Part shown: positions 1 through 7,960 of the stretch, piece after piece
Layout: every line of letters starts with the position of its first letter
How positions within the stretch are numbered: the stretch's first letter is position 1
Program-made: the position numbers and the translations under genes
From: Firmicutes bacterium FC7
GTDB lineage: Bacteria; Bacillota; Clostridia; Tissierellales; Tissierellaceae
Assembly: GCA_022760735.1 (NCBI GenBank)
Contig: JAKELU010000017.1
Coordinates: 1 to 46,517, forward strand
DNA length: 46,517 nucleotides
Direction: 5' to 3'
Notes under the pieces: model-generated
Database searches by the model: none
What the model was told of the DNA's origin: nothing
What the model saw: only the letters and a program-made list of their open reading frames with translations

Positions 1-147
1 ACATCTTTATCTTATATTTGCAACTGGAAATGTAAGGTAACTTATCCTTAATTAAAGTTGCAGATGTTTCCAGTCTTTTGACCGGAATGATATTGTAACA
101 TTTGATTAGAATTAATACAACTGGTAACTGATGGATAATCAAATACA
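1..147. other. Intergenic stretch, no gene recognised
   Basis: I see no convincing open reading frame, RNA gene or repeat here. The stretch lies beyond the terminator of the minus-strand operon that ends with Enzyme I. There are short partly self-complementary pieces (an AACTGGAAA near base 23 and a TTTCCAG near base 67), but no stable hairpin with a T run. It may hold the regulatory region of a gene outside the window. Confidence 0.4.
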
Positions 148-181
148 AAGAACCTTATTTCAAATGAGATAAGGTTCTTAT
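148..181 (-). terminator. Terminator of the 2-oxoacid dehydrogenase/ptsHI operon
   Basis: An inverted repeat AAGAACCTTAT / ATAAGGTTCTT separated by eight bases lies just after the Enzyme I stop codon. In the minus-strand RNA the stem is followed by a U-rich stretch (TTTGTATTTG). This fits a Rho-independent terminator closing the operon that starts with the SorC regulator at 7840. Confidence 0.8.
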
Positions 182-191
182 AATTCATACC

Positions 192-1910
192 TTAGTTAAG
201 ATTGATTTTTGGAGATAATTGGCTTAAATACTTTTCTACATCTTCGGCAGTAGGTAAGCTTAAAATCTTCTCTATATGTGATGAAATTTCTTCTTTTGAG
301 GTATTTCTAATAATATATCTAGCCTTCAATATAGATGAAGCACTCATACTAAATTCATCTAAACCCATGCCTAGGAATAAGGGTATTAGCTTTTCATCAC
401 TTGCAGCTTCACCACACATGCCTACCCATATTCCTTCACGATGACCATTATCTATGGTCATCTTTATCAAGTTTAAGACTGCTGGATGATATAAATTGTA
501 TAGATGTGCTATATTTTGATTACCTCTATCTACTGCTAATGTATACTGGATCAAGTCATTGGTTCCTATGCTAAAAAAGTCAACCTCTTTTGCAAATTCT
601 CTAGATTGAATTGCTACTGCCGGAACTTCTACCATTATTCCTAATTCAAGATTTTCATTGAAAGGTATTTTTTCATTTCTTAACTCTTCTTTTACTTCTT
701 CAACAATTACTTTTACATCTCTAATTTCTTGAATACTTGATATCATGGGGAACATTATCTTAACATTTCCAAAAGCACTTGCTCTAAGTATTGCTCTAAG
801 TTGAGTTCTAAAAATATCTTTTCTATCTAAACATAAACGTATAGCCCTATAGCCCAGGAAAAGATTCATTTCCTTAGGCAAATCTAGATAAGGAAGCTCT
901 TTATCTCCTCCAACATCTAAGGTTCTGATTATTAGAGGTCTTTTTCCTAGCTTTTCTGCTACAATCTTATAAGCTTCAAATTGCTCTTCTTCACTTGGCA
1001 ATCTATCCCTGTCCATATATAAAAATTCTGTCCTATACAATCCTACCCCTTCACCACCATTTTCAAGGACATGGTCTATATCTTTAGGAGTTCCTATATT
1101 TCCAGATATCTCTACTAGATGTCCATCCTTTGAAAGGGACCTTTCTCCCTTTAGTGTTTGAAGTATCTTCTTTTCTTCTTCGAGTTTTAGCTTTCTTTCC
1201 TCATATTCTTTAATTTCCTCTACTGATGGATTAAGAATTAGTTTACCAGTAAAACCATCTATAATCATAAAATCTCCATGGTTCACTTTTCCTAGAATAT
1301 CTTTTACTCCCGCTATAGCTGGTATGGAAAGATTTCTTGCCATTATGGCTGTATGTGACGTCCTTCCACCTAATTCTGTAACAATTCCTTCTATTATTTC
1401 TATTTTAAGTTGTGCTGTATCAGACGGAGTTAAATCCTCTGCCACAATTATAGACCTTTCATTAATAGATAATAAATCCATTACTTCTAATCCTAATAAA
1501 ATTCTTAATAGTCTAGTGGAAACATCTTTAATGTCTGCTGATCTAGCCTTTAAGTATTCATCCTCTATATCTTCAAACAACGATATAAAATATTCAGATA
1601 CTTCCTTAACTGCCCATTCACTATTTACTTTCTCAGAGCTTATTTTCTCTTTTATTGCGGCATATAGTTCTGGATCTTCAAGGATCATTTTGTGAGCAGT
1701 AAAAATTTCAGCTTCTACCTTTCCCACATTTGCTAAGGTTAATTTATAAAGTTCATCAATCTCCTTAGAAGCCTTTGAAATCCCATTATCTAGCCTATTT
1801 ATTTCCAATTCAATATCTTCTATGTTTCTCTTAAGGACTTTAACTTCTTGTGGTTTATAAACAAATATTTTCCCAATTCCAATACCTGGGGAAATTCCTA
1901 TTCCTTTCAT
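192..1910 (-). CDS. ptsI: Phosphoenolpyruvate-protein phosphotransferase (PTS Enzyme I)
   Basis: Enzyme I takes phosphate from PEP and passes it to HPr, the first step of PTS sugar import in the cytoplasm. The 572-residue length is normal for the family. The N-terminal domain carries the active-site histidine in GGRTSHTAIMARN (around residue 190). The C-terminal PEP-binding barrel shows the family signatures VGLYRTEFLYM, LGYRAIRL, MFPMIS and the catalytic-cysteine motif GMCGEAA. A GGGGG ribosome site precedes the ATG. The gene follows ptsH by 11 bases and is the last gene of the operon headed by a SorC regulator and a 2-oxoacid dehydrogenase. Its likely client in this window is the glucitol-type PTS at 9365-11249. 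Identification is secure; why it sits behind a dehydrogenase complex is open. Confidence 0.97.
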   Translation of the reverse strand: MKGIGISPGIGIGKIFVYKPQEVKVLKRNIEDIELEINRLDNGISKASKEIDELYKLTLANVGKVEAEIFTAHKMILEDPELYAAIKEKISSEKVNSEWAVKEVSEYFISLFEDIEDEYLKARSADIKDVSTRLLRILLGLEVMDLLSINERSIIVAEDLTPSDTAQLKIEIIEGIVTELGGRTSHTAIMARNLSIPAIAGVKDILGKVNHGDFMIIDGFTGKLILNPSVEEIKEYEERKLKLEEEKKILQTLKGERSLSKDGHLVEISGNIGTPKDIDHVLENGGEGVGLYRTEFLYMDRDRLPSEEEQFEAYKIVAEKLGKRPLIIRTLDVGGDKELPYLDLPKEMNLFLGYRAIRLCLDRKDIFRTQLRAILRASAFGNVKIMFPMISSIQEIRDVKVIVEEVKEELRNEKIPFNENLELGIMVEVPAVAIQSREFAKEVDFFSIGTNDLIQYTLAVDRGNQNIAHLYNLYHPAVLNLIKMTIDNGHREGIWVGMCGEAASDEKLIPLFLGMGLDEFSMSASSILKARYIIRNTSKEEISSHIEKILSLPTAEDVEKYLSQLSPKINLN

Positions 1911-1921
1911 CAGTTTACCCC

Positions 1922-2182
1922 CTAGCCTTCAAGCTTAGATATAAAGTCAATTAAGTTATTTACAGCCATATCTTCATCCGGTCCTTCAGCTTGAATAGTA
2001 ATTAAATCACCCTTTGCTACAGCCATACTTAGTACTCCTATGATGCTTTTTGCATTACATTCCTTATTGCCCTTAATTACTTTTATTTCAGAATTATACT
2101 TAGAAGCTTCTTTAACAAATAATGATGCTGGTCTTGCATGTAAACCCGATTCATTTCTTAATGTTATTTCCCCCTTTACCAT
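1922..2182 (-). CDS. ptsH: Phosphocarrier protein HPr
   Basis: HPr carries phosphate from Enzyme I to the IIA domains of PTS permeases. At 86 residues it is the usual size. The phosphorylated histidine is visible in SGLHARPAS (His15), and the regulatory serine in NAKSIIGVLSMAVAKG (Ser46 region). The latter suggests that HPr kinase can modify it and that HPr-Ser-P/CcpA catabolite control operates in this organism. That agrees with the perfect cre-like site before the inositol operon. AGGAGG lies eight bases ahead of the ATG. It sits between the E3 gene and ptsI in one operon. Confidence 0.97.
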   Translation of the reverse strand: MVKGEITLRNESGLHARPASLFVKEASKYNSEIKVIKGNKECNAKSIIGVLSMAVAKGDLITIQAEGPDEDMAVNNLIDFISKLEG

Positions 2183-2216
2183 TTTGACCTCCTATATTAA
2201 TAAATTTTTACATACA

Positions 2217-3599
2217 TTACCCCTTTGGAACATAAATTGATTTACCTAGACAATCTGCACATGCTTCAACCAAGGCTTCTGAAAATGTTGGATGACCATG
2301 TACTACCTGCCCTACCTCATGAACGGTTATTTCCATTTCCATTAATACAGCTACTTCATTTATTATTTCAGCCGCTGATGGTCCAAATATATGGACTCCT
2401 AATATTTGACCATATCTTTTATCGGCTATAACTTTAACGAAACCTTTTGTTATTCCAGATGTTAAGGCTCTTCCATTGCCAACAAAATTAAACCTTCCTA
2501 CTTTTATATCAAACTTCCTTCTAGCTTCTTCTTCATTTAATCCTATTGAAGCTGCTTCTGGATTTGTATAAATGCATGTCGGAATATTATTAATATTGAA
2601 TTTAAATTTATAACCCAATGCATTAAATGCAGCAATTTCTCCCATCTTAGATGCTGCATGAGCAAGCATCTTTATTCCATTTATATCACCAACAGCATAT
2701 ATTCCAGGGATACTAGTTTCCATATATTGATTTACTTTTATTTTCCCATTTTCTAACTTAAAGTTCAAATTACCTATAGCTTCTAAATCCGGAATCCTTC
2801 CAACAGATAATAGTGCCTTATCTACAATTATACTTCCTTTATTATCAAAATCTAAATATAATTTATTATTTTTCTCTTCTATCTTTTTTAACTTAGTTGA
2901 AGTATATATCTCTATACCCCTATGAGTGAGTTCATCATGTAGGGCAAGAGAAAGCTCTTCATCCAAAGTTGGTACTATTCTATCAGCCAACTCTATTATA
3001 GTAACCTTGCTACCAAAGGAACTAAAGGCTACAGCCATTTCTACTCCTATGACTCCCCCTCCTATTATAGCAAGTGAATTTGGGATTTCATTTAGGTCAA
3101 ATATTTCATCGCTAGAAATAACCAACTTGCTATTAATCCCAGGGACGTTTATTTTACTAACCTTAGAACCTCCAGCTAAAATAACTTTCTTAGCTTCTAA
3201 AAACTCTTCTTCATTTATAGATATACGAGTATCACTTACTAATTTCCCAACACCTTTGTAGATATCCACTTTATTACTTTTCAAAAGTCCAACTACTCCA
3301 TTTGTAAGTGTCATAACAACTTCATTTTTATATTCTATTAGCTTTGATATATCAGTTCTCAATGAATAGGTATCTAGTAAAATTCCTCTACGATTTCCTT
3401 TTTTTAGCTCATCGATAATTTCAGCATTTTTTAAATAAGTCTTAGCTGGGATACATCCTACATTAAGGCAGGTTCCGCCCATTTTATCCTTTTCTACAAT
3501 TGCAACCTTAGCTCCTAGTTGTGCTGCCTTTATTGCTGCAACATAACCAGCGGGACCTCCTCCAATTACTACAACGTCATATACATCCTTATTTAGCAT
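2217..3599 (-). CDS. lpdA: Dihydrolipoyl dehydrogenase (E3)
   Basis: This is the FAD-dependent E3 component, which reoxidises the dihydrolipoyl groups of E2 with NAD. The N-terminal FAD motif VVVIGGGPAGYVAA, the redox disulfide GGTCLNVGCIPAK (around residues 40-50), the NAD-binding GGGVIGVEMA and the C-terminal His-Glu pair in HGHPTFSEALVEA are all present. I chose the ATG at 3599 (460 residues), because GGGGGTC lies just before it. The longer TTG start at 3623 would overlap the E2 gene and has no ribosome site. There is no fused N-terminal lipoyl domain, unlike some acetoin-system E3 proteins. The gene follows E2 by 16 bases and serves the complex encoded at 3616-6867. Confidence 0.95.
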   Translation of the reverse strand: MLNKDVYDVVVIGGGPAGYVAAIKAAQLGAKVAIVEKDKMGGTCLNVGCIPAKTYLKNAEIIDELKKGNRRGILLDTYSLRTDISKLIEYKNEVVMTLTNGVVGLLKSNKVDIYKGVGKLVSDTRISINEEEFLEAKKVILAGGSKVSKINVPGINSKLVISSDEIFDLNEIPNSLAIIGGGVIGVEMAVAFSSFGSKVTIIELADRIVPTLDEELSLALHDELTHRGIEIYTSTKLKKIEEKNNKLYLDFDNKGSIIVDKALLSVGRIPDLEAIGNLNFKLENGKIKVNQYMETSIPGIYAVGDINGIKMLAHAASKMGEIAAFNALGYKFKFNINNIPTCIYTNPEAASIGLNEEEARRKFDIKVGRFNFVGNGRALTSGITKGFVKVIADKRYGQILGVHIFGPSAAEIINEVAVLMEMEITVHEVGQVVHGHPTFSEALVEACADCLGKSIYVPKG

Positions 3600-3615
3600 T
3601 TTCTGACCCCCAATT

Positions 3616-4893
3616 CTAGCCAATTAGCATGGTTATAGGGTTTTCTAAATAATTCTTTAATTCTTGTAAAAATTTTGCTCCTATAACTCCGTCAATAATC
3701 CTATGATCTAATGTCAAACTTAAAGTCATTATTGGTCTTATCTTTATCTCCCCATTTGCCGGAATAGCTCTTTCCTGAATAGCACTTACTCCTAAAATTG
3801 CTGAATTTGGCAGATTTATAATAGGGTTAAATTGAGTAATACCATACATTCCAAGATTACTTATGGTAAATGTACTTCCTTGTAAATCATCTGGGGATAA
3901 TCTCATACTTTTAGCTCTTTCTTGTATATCCTTTAGAGCTAGTACCATCTCCTTAAAAGTCATTAGGTGAGCATCTTTAATTACCGGCGTTAAAAGACCT
4001 TCTTCTAATCCTATAGCTATGGCCAAATTTACATAATCATGTATTATAATGTTATCTTCGTCTAGCCTAGCATTTACATGTGGGTGTTTCATCAAAGCCC
4101 TAGTAGTTGCAAATGAAATAATATCTGTGATTGTTACTTTCTTATTTGTTTCCTTCATTATATAATCGAAAATTTCATCTCTAAAGGATAGTGACTTTGT
4201 CATATCGACATCTAGATTCAATGTAAATGTCGGAGCAGTAAAATAGCTTTCACTCATTCTCTTAGCTATAATTTTTCTCATATTAGACATAGGAATTGAT
4301 TTCAATGATTCTAATGGCAAGTCTTCTTTAAAAATTTTGCCACCATGTCCAGAACCAACAACTGTAGATAAATCAATTCCTTTATCTTCTGCAATCCTTT
4401 TTGCAAGAGGAGTAATTTTAATTTCTGATTCTATATAGTTTTCAACATCTATTTTTTGAATCCTATTCTTAGGTCCTGTTCCAATAACCTTTTTTAAATC
4501 TATATTTCTGTCTCTAGCAATTTTTCTTGCTGCGGGTGTAGCTCTTATTTTATCAACCTTTATATAATTTTCTTCTTTTTTTGAATCGATTTTAGCCACT
4601 TCAACTTTTTCACTCTCTTTTACTGGCATGTTCTCTAATTCTGGAATTTCATCATCTATATCCCCTAAATAGCCGATAGTTGTAATTACTGGTACTATGT
4701 CACCATCATGCTTTAATTTTTTTAGTAAATATCCTGAAGCTTCTGCCTCAACTTCCATATTTACCTTATCAGTAGTTATCTCTAATAATATTTCTCCCTT
4801 CTTTACATATTCTCCTTCATTTTTCTTCCATTTCACTATTTGTCCTTCTTGCATATCCATACCAGCTTTAGGCATTATGACTTCAATTAACAC
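3616..4893 (-). CDS. 2-oxoacid dehydrogenase E2 (dihydrolipoyl acyltransferase) with two subunit-binding domains
   Basis: E2 forms the core of the complex and moves the acyl group from E1 through lipoyl-lysine to CoA. Residues 1-76 form one lipoyl domain, with the lipoylated lysine in EITTDKVNMEVEA (Lys43). Two peripheral subunit-binding domains follow, about residues 117-153 (RATPAARKIA) and 158-192 (ITPLAKRIAED); most Gram-positive E2 proteins have one. The C-terminal catalytic domain ends with the DHRIIDG active-site motif near residue 397. Translation appears to start at GTG, seven bases after GGGGGTG. The E1 sequences look most like acetoin dehydrogenase, so an acetoin-type E2 (AcoC-like) is likely, but pyruvate or branched 2-oxoacids cannot be excluded. 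Confidence 0.92.
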   Translation of the reverse strand: MLIEVIMPKAGMDMQEGQIVKWKKNEGEYVKKGEILLEITTDKVNMEVEAEASGYLLKKLKHDGDIVPVITTIGYLGDIDDEIPELENMPVKESEKVEVAKIDSKKEENYIKVDKIRATPAARKIARDRNIDLKKVIGTGPKNRIQKIDVENYIESEIKITPLAKRIAEDKGIDLSTVVGSGHGGKIFKEDLPLESLKSIPMSNMRKIIAKRMSESYFTAPTFTLNLDVDMTKSLSFRDEIFDYIMKETNKKVTITDIISFATTRALMKHPHVNARLDEDNIIIHDYVNLAIAIGLEEGLLTPVIKDAHLMTFKEMVLALKDIQERAKSMRLSPDDLQGSTFTISNLGMYGITQFNPIINLPNSAILGVSAIQERAIPANGEIKIRPIMTLSLTLDHRIIDGVIGAKFLQELKNYLENPITMLIG

Positions 4894-4904
4894 TATAGCA
4901 CCCC

Positions 4905-5888
4905 CTATCTATTTAAGACTTTTAGAATTCCAGCTCTAATTTGTTCCTCACTAGGAACTACAGCTTTTTCTAACTCTGGATTATATGGTATTGGTACATC
5001 TAATCCAGCAAGCCTTACTATAGGGGCATCTAGGTAATCAAATGCTTCAGATTCAACTATTACAGATGCAATTTCTCCTAAATATCCTCCTGTCTTACAA
5101 GCTTCATTAACTAAAACAGCCCTACCTGTTTTTATAACGGAATTGATTATAATTTCTTTATCTAAAGGTACCAAGGTTCTTGGATCCACAACTTCTACGC
5201 TTATTCCTTCCCTCTCAAGCTCTTCTGCTACTTTTAAAACTCTTGGAAGCATTCTACCGTATGATACAACTGTTACATCTTTGCCTTCTTTTTTTATTTC
5301 TCCTACTCCTAGAGGGATAATAAAATCATCTTCCTCTGGTACCATTCCTTTTTCCTTATATAATGTCTTCTGTTCCACAAATACTACTGGATTGTCATCT
5401 CTTATTGCTGCCTTTAGAAGCCCCTTTGCATCTTTAGGAGTGCCTGGTACTACTACTTTTAAACCTGGAATATGGCAGAACCAGGCTTCTAAACTTTGTG
5501 AATGTTGTGCTGCAGCCCCTGTACCTGAACCGCCTGCACATCTTAAAGTCATCGGCACCTTTGCTTTACCACCAAACATATATCTCATTTTAGCCGCCTG
5601 ATTAACCAGAGCATCCATAGCCAAGGTTGTAAAATCCATAAACATAATTTCTACAATTGGCCTCATCCCTGTTACTGCTGCTCCAGCAGCTGCTCCGGTA
5701 ATTATGGCTTCTGATATTGGAGTATCCCTTACCCTCTCTTCTCCAAATTCTTCAATCAAACCTACTGAAACACCAAATGCTCCTCCATATATGCCTACGT
5801 CCTCTCCCATTAAAAACACGTCTGGATCTCTTCTCATTTCTTCACGCATAGCTAAATTAATTGCTTCTTTATAGGTCATTTCTCTCAT
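4905..5888 (-). CDS. Thiamine diphosphate-dependent 2-oxoacid/acetoin dehydrogenase E1 beta
   Basis: With E1 alpha this subunit forms the ThDP-dependent decarboxylating or cleaving component. Family signatures include [14 protein letters not shown] at the start, [13 protein letters not shown], the [18 protein letters not shown] helix, and the C-terminal [11 protein letters not shown]. The ATG at 5888 (327 residues) follows GGGGGG by eight bases. An upstream in-frame ATG at 5975 lies inside E1 alpha without a ribosome site, so I rejected it. The gap to E1 alpha is 16 bases. Sequence style is that of AcoB/PdhB; the true substrate is not decided by sequence alone. Confidence 0.93.
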   Translation of the reverse strand: MREMTYKEAINLAMREEMRRDPDVFLMGEDVGIYGGAFGVSVGLIEEFGEERVRDTPISEAIITGAAAGAAVTGMRPIVEIMFMDFTTLAMDALVNQAAKMRYMFGGKAKVPMTLRCAGGSGTGAAAQHSQSLEAWFCHIPGLKVVVPGTPKDAKGLLKAAIRDDNPVVFVEQKTLYKEKGMVPEEDDFIIPLGVGEIKKEGKDVTVVSYGRMLPRVLKVAEELEREGISVEVVDPRTLVPLDKEIIINSVIKTGRAVLVNEACKTGGYLGEIASVIVESEAFDYLDAPIVRLAGLDVPIPYNPELEKAVVPSEEQIRAGILKVLNR

Positions 5889-5904
5889 AATTACAATTCC
5901 CCCC

Positions 5905-6867
5905 TTATGCATATACATCTTCAGTGACAGATTCAATTGGTGGGTTAGGACTATTGTTTGCAAATATAACAGCATCTTCTATTGCTTTTCTTGCATTATT
6001 CTCTATCTCGTCTAATTCTCTTGCATCCATCACATTATTTTCTATAATATATTTTCTTAATTGTTGAATTGGGCACTTTTTCTTCCAAGTTTCTACCTCT
6101 TCCTTTGTTCTATAAACCTGTGCATCTGACTTTGAATGACCTAACCATCTATATGTTTTGCTTTCAACTAATACCGGTCCATTGCCTCCCCTTACGTATT
6201 TTGCGATTTCCTTCATCTTTGTATAGACTTCAATTGCATTGTTCCCATCGATTATATATCCTGGTATACCATATGCTGATGCCCTATCTGCTACGTTTTC
6301 AATGTTCATTGTCTTGTCAATGGGTACACTCATACCATATTGATTGTTTTCACAATAGAATATAACAGGTAGCTTCCATACCGATGCTAAGTTTAATGCT
6401 TCATGAAAACTCCCTTCATTAGCTGCACCATCTCCAAAAAAACATAAAACTATCTTTCCTGTATTTTTCATTTTCTGAGTTAGGGCTGCTCCCACTGCTA
6501 TACCATGTCCACCTCCAACCACTCCATTGGCGCCAAGATTACCAACTTCAACATCTGCTATGTGCATTGATCCGCCTTTACCTTTACAGTAACCAGTATA
6601 TTTTCCTAATAACTCTGCAACCATTTTGTTTAAGTCTATTCCCTTACCTATAACCTGGCTATGACCCCTGTGAGTTGATGTCATTAAATCATCATCATTT
6701 AATGCCATACATGCGGCTATAGCAGATGCCTCTTGACCTATAGATAAATGTGTAGTCCCATGAACCATTCCCCGTGCAAAGAAATAACTAACTTTTTCTT
6801 CAAATGCTCTAGCTTCATTCATTCTCTTATACATTTCTCTTAAAATTTCCTTACTGATTGTGTTCAT
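5905..6867 (-). CDS. Thiamine diphosphate-dependent 2-oxoacid/acetoin dehydrogenase E1 alpha
   Basis: This is the ThDP-binding subunit of the E1 component. The cofactor motif is visible as [17 protein letters not shown] through CENNQYGM (around residues 144-178). The substrate-side loop reads [12 protein letters not shown], and the phosphorylation-loop region [15 protein letters not shown] matches the family. The 320-residue length is standard. Its short form and the [10 protein letters not shown] motif resemble AcoA of acetoin dehydrogenase systems, which would make acetyl-CoA and acetaldehyde from acetoin. It is the first enzyme gene after the SorC regulator (31-base gap), with AAAGGGGG ahead of the ATG. 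No acoR-type activator, acoK or lipoate ligase is nearby. Confidence 0.93.
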   Translation of the reverse strand: MNTISKEILREMYKRMNEARAFEEKVSYFFARGMVHGTTHLSIGQEASAIAACMALNDDDLMTSTHRGHSQVIGKGIDLNKMVAELLGKYTGYCKGKGGSMHIADVEVGNLGANGVVGGGHGIAVGAALTQKMKNTGKIVLCFFGDGAANEGSFHEALNLASVWKLPVIFYCENNQYGMSVPIDKTMNIENVADRASAYGIPGYIIDGNNAIEVYTKMKEIAKYVRGGNGPVLVESKTYRWLGHSKSDAQVYRTKEEVETWKKKCPIQQLRKYIIENNVMDARELDEIENNARKAIEDAVIFANNSPNPPIESVTEDVYA

Positions 6868-6898
6868 AGTATCTTCACTACCCCCTTTATAAAATAAT

Positions 6899-7840
6899 CT
6901 AATAATTGCTTAGAATTGCCCGAGCTGCCCCTTCATCTAATATAATTACATCCATTAGCTTACCTTTTAATGCTCCATGTATGGCTTCAATCTTCAACTC
7001 TCCACCTGCTACAGCTATAACTGTTGGTATGTTTTTTAATTCATCCATAGTTAGTGATATGGTTCTTTCATATAGCTTTGTTTGAACAATATTACCTTCC
7101 TTATCAAAAAATGAAGTATTCATATCTCCTATTGCACCTTTACTTAAAAGCTCCTCAACTTCCTTTTCTTCTAGAATGTCTATTTGTCTCATGACAGAAG
7201 ATAAAATATTTCCGATGCTTACAATGGCAATATCAGCTTTCTTACATCTTTCTAGGACCTTCTTTATACTTTTATCCTGAAAAATAATATCTTTAATCTC
7301 TTTTGTGGATACAAATACTGGAGCATAAAGACCATAGGAGTTACCCCCTAGATTTTTTGCCATGATATCACATACTATATTTGAATGATATCTTGTCATT
7401 TTATTTCCTAAGCCACCAACCATTGGAACTATTAATAAATTTGATTTTCCAGTAGACCTTATTCTATTTGCAATTGCACGAACAGTTCTTCCCCATGAAA
7501 TAGTAATAGTCATTTCATCCTCTATAATCTGGTTCAAATAGTCAATACAGCCATCCGCCAACTGATAAATCAAGTTGTCTTCGTTGTTTGATAGCTTAGG
7601 CACTATAATTGCTTTTCTAATTCCAAAAATTTTTTCTATTTGTTTTTGTAAATCAAAACAATATAAATCTGAATCCTCAATTATAAACTTTATAATGCCA
7701 CTTTCCCGTGCCTCTGTAAGGAGTGTTGAAACCATAGATCTAGATATAGAGTACTCTTTGGCAATCTCATTTTGGCTCATATTATCTATATAGTACTTAT
7801 ACGATATTTCAGCTAACCTTCTTTTTCTGGAATCTATCAT
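6899..7840 (-). CDS. SorC/DeoR-family sugar-binding transcriptional regulator (dehydrogenase operon)
   Basis: This 313-residue protein has the SorC layout. An N-terminal helix-turn-helix (YYIDNMSQNEIAKEYSISRS, then MVSTLLTEARESG, about residues 16-52) precedes a large C-terminal phosphosugar-binding domain with ISWGRTVRAIA, VPMVGGLG and VAGGELKIEAI. It is the first gene of the operon carrying E1-E2-E3 and ptsHI, so it probably controls that operon and itself. A candidate palindromic operator lies directly upstream. SorC proteins usually sense phosphorylated sugars or polyols, which would be unusual for an acetoin system; it may link the complex to the adjacent PTS pathway. Confidence 0.88.
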   Translation of the reverse strand: MIDSRKRRLAEISYKYYIDNMSQNEIAKEYSISRSMVSTLLTEARESGIIKFIIEDSDLYCFDLQKQIEKIFGIRKAIIVPKLSNNEDNLIYQLADGCIDYLNQIIEDEMTITISWGRTVRAIANRIRSTGKSNLLIVPMVGGLGNKMTRYHSNIVCDIMAKNLGGNSYGLYAPVFVSTKEIKDIIFQDKSIKKVLERCKKADIAIVSIGNILSSVMRQIDILEEKEVEELLSKGAIGDMNTSFFDKEGNIVQTKLYERTISLTMDELKNIPTVIAVAGGELKIEAIHGALKGKLMDVIILDEGAARAILSNY

Positions 7841-7887
7841 TCACTTACCCCCAAGTATTTTTTAATCTCGTTATGTATATTACTAAC

Positions 7888-7913
7888 ATATGTCAGACAT
7901 ATTGAAATATGTC
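7888..7913. promoter_or_regulatory. Candidate SorC operator
   Basis: ATATGTC-A-GACATAT is a perfect seven-base inverted repeat (7888-7902). A third copy of the half site ATATGTC follows at 7907-7913. The repeats lie about 50-70 bases upstream of the SorC gene and overlap the promoter proposed at 7889-7915. This arrangement fits autoregulation of the operon. No binding data exist here; it is inferred from position and symmetry. Confidence 0.55.
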
Positions 7914-7915
7914 AA
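7889..7915 (-). promoter_or_regulatory. Promoter of the SorC-dehydrogenase-ptsHI operon
   Basis: On the minus strand a perfect TTGACA (-35; plus strand 7910-7915) is followed, depending on spacing, by CATATG (17 bases) or TATGTT (19 bases) as a weak -10. The -10 region is formed by the palindromic operator itself. Weak -10 plus overlapping operator suggests regulated rather than constitutive expression. Confidence 0.5.
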
Positions 7916-7925
7916 AGAAAGAGAA

Positions 7926-7959
7926 AAAAATAATCTGGTTTTGATAACCAGATTATTTT
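7926..7959 (-). terminator. Terminator after the SAF-domain oxidoreductase gene
   Basis: AATAATCTGG / CCAGATTATT form a stem with an eight-base loop and T runs on both sides, directly after the stop codon at 7961. It closes the glucitol-type PTS operon on the minus strand. Confidence 0.8.
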
Positions 7960-7960
7960 T

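Noticed and set aside
1324-1695. 123-codon plus-strand frame opposite Enzyme I
   Set aside because: It lies entirely inside ptsI on the other strand, has no ribosome site, and its translation is Ser/Ile-rich as expected for an antisense shadow.
3600-3623. Longer TTG start for dihydrolipoyl dehydrogenase
   Set aside because: It would overlap the end of E2 and lacks a ribosome site, whereas ATG at 3599 follows GGGGGTC at proper distance.
5143-5601. 152-codon plus-strand frame opposite E1 beta
   Set aside because: Antisense to a strongly conserved gene, no ribosome site or promoter, no recognisable domain.
5889-5975. Longer start for E1 beta at 5975
   Set aside because: The extra residues are encoded inside E1 alpha and do not resemble the family's N-terminus; the ATG at 5888 has a strong ribosome site.
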